Notes under the pieces: generated by a model
What the model saw: the letters and a program-made list of their open reading frames with translations, nothing else
Database searches by the model: none
What the model was told of the DNA's origin: nothing
Origin: Ypsolopha sequella
Lineage: Eukaryota; Arthropoda; Insecta; Lepidoptera; Ypsolophidae
Direction: 5' to 3'
DNA length: 64,000 nucleotides
NCBI GenBank assembly: GCA_934047225.1
Contig: OW203989.1
Coordinates: 17,769,977-17,833,976 of the forward strand
Shown: one piece after another, positions 63,142 through 64,000 of the stretch
Layout of the letters: each line of letters begins with the position of its first letter
Numbering within the stretch: the first letter of the stretch is position 1
Made by a program: the position numbers and the translations under genes

Positions 63142-64000
63142 CGAGCACATGCATTGAAAAAGCATTTATGATTCAAGCAATGCAAATAACTTAATCCAAA
63201 TGCATATAATTTTGAGCACATAGCTAACATTATTTTTTAATTGATTTTTCAAACGACGCCTTATAGTTGAAGATTTTGAATAAGTTATCCACTAAATAAG
63301 GTTTTTTATTTCAACAGTCCTGAGCCCGTATAAAGGCATAAAGCGGAAATAGAAATCAAAGAGTTTAATTACGAGCAAAAGTTTGGATAACATACATACA
63401 TACACAAACATTTTACTTAATTTATTGTGATACGAACGGTCTATTACCTACAACAATGTAATAGAGAAGGCGCGCAAGTTGTCAGTTGTGACTGTGACCA
63501 ACGCAGTACCCCCCCCCCCCCCCGCGCTCCCCCGCCTTCTACATATACTGCCCTGAACTGTACATAAGTGTGATGAAAGCTCAGACAGCTAGAGTGAACG
63601 CTAAAGGGTATTTTTGTACTTGTTTCATGACTGTCAGTGCTTTGACAGAATAATTCTTTCTAAGCGAGCTAATTAAGACGAGGCCTTCCTTGGCGCACAG
63701 CGGCTTTGCAATTATGACCCCTAGACTAACTTTCATAAAGTTAAAAATCGCGGGAGCCAAAATGCGCGCGGAACGATTCGAATAAAATTACAATATTGCA
63801 TTTAAGTCATATTTGAACTAACATTGGTTAATAAACAAGATTTTAGTATTAATAGTAACATATGAAACATAAAAATCAAATGGATTAAACGCAAAACCAA
63901 AAAAAAACACTTAAAAAGACACTATTTTCAAAAATAAAATCTATCGAGCGAAAGTTTTCCAATTAGGTAACGCTACTTACAACGTAAAAATAAAGATTTG
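63142..64000. other. No supported gene; poly-C tract
   Basis: A C homopolymer of about 15 lies at 63509-63523 within a GC-rich patch. CATACATACATACAC microsatellite at 63391-63405. The rest is AT-rich without a recognised feature. Confidence 0.45.

Overview
This looks like a gene-poor, AT-rich stretch of an insect nuclear genome, most probably a moth or butterfly (Lepidoptera). The reasons are the TE repertoire: a BEL/Pao retrotransposon, several non-LTR (LINE) 3' tails of types I recognise from Lepidoptera, a Helitron with a lepidopteran-style terminus, tRNA-derived SINE copies and many fold-back MITEs. Family assignments rest on remembered motifs; no database search was possible. I see no convincing multi-exon host gene. 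Nearly all coding signal belongs to transposable elements, most of them truncated.

Layout. 1-7603 is a BEL/Pao element with gag (1552-3120) and pol (3232-7179) in the same frame, separated by one TGA stop followed by CTA. Its right end is rearranged: pol runs into a direct LTR fragment, then a complete LTR in inverted orientation. 7627-8650 is a truncated LINE end. 8808-10241 is a 1.4-kb element with terminal inverted repeats and no coding capacity. 10-20 kb holds dispersed repeats, LINE remnants, MITEs and a decayed piggyBac-type transposase N-terminus (17.6-18.3 kb). 20-27 kb has SINE copies, a TTAA-flanked MITE and unannotated DNA. 27.7-29.9 kb is a large inverted pair of one LINE plus a second, interleaved inverted pair. 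30-48 kb holds further LINE tails, a near-perfect 339-bp palindrome, a 1.2-kb dispersed repeat, a TTAA fold-back and SINEs. 48.3-52.3 kb is largely featureless. 52.3-58.7 kb has a tandem duplication, a second TTAA MITE, a MITE nested in another repeat, and two minisatellite arrays.

The most interesting region is 58.7-62.5 kb. A Helitron (58760-61316) with correct TC and CTAG termini carries a broken Rep N-terminal region on the plus strand and, on the minus strand, an intact open frame for a small four-CxxC double zinc-ribbon protein, possibly a captured gene. It is followed by a LINE C-terminus interrupted by a 419-bp MITE, and by another LINE end on the minus strand.

How the parts work together: only the BEL/Pao gag and pol form a functional unit, and the near identity of its LTR copies implies recent activity. 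The Helitron and MITEs would depend on enzymes encoded elsewhere. Several nested insertions give a relative order of events.
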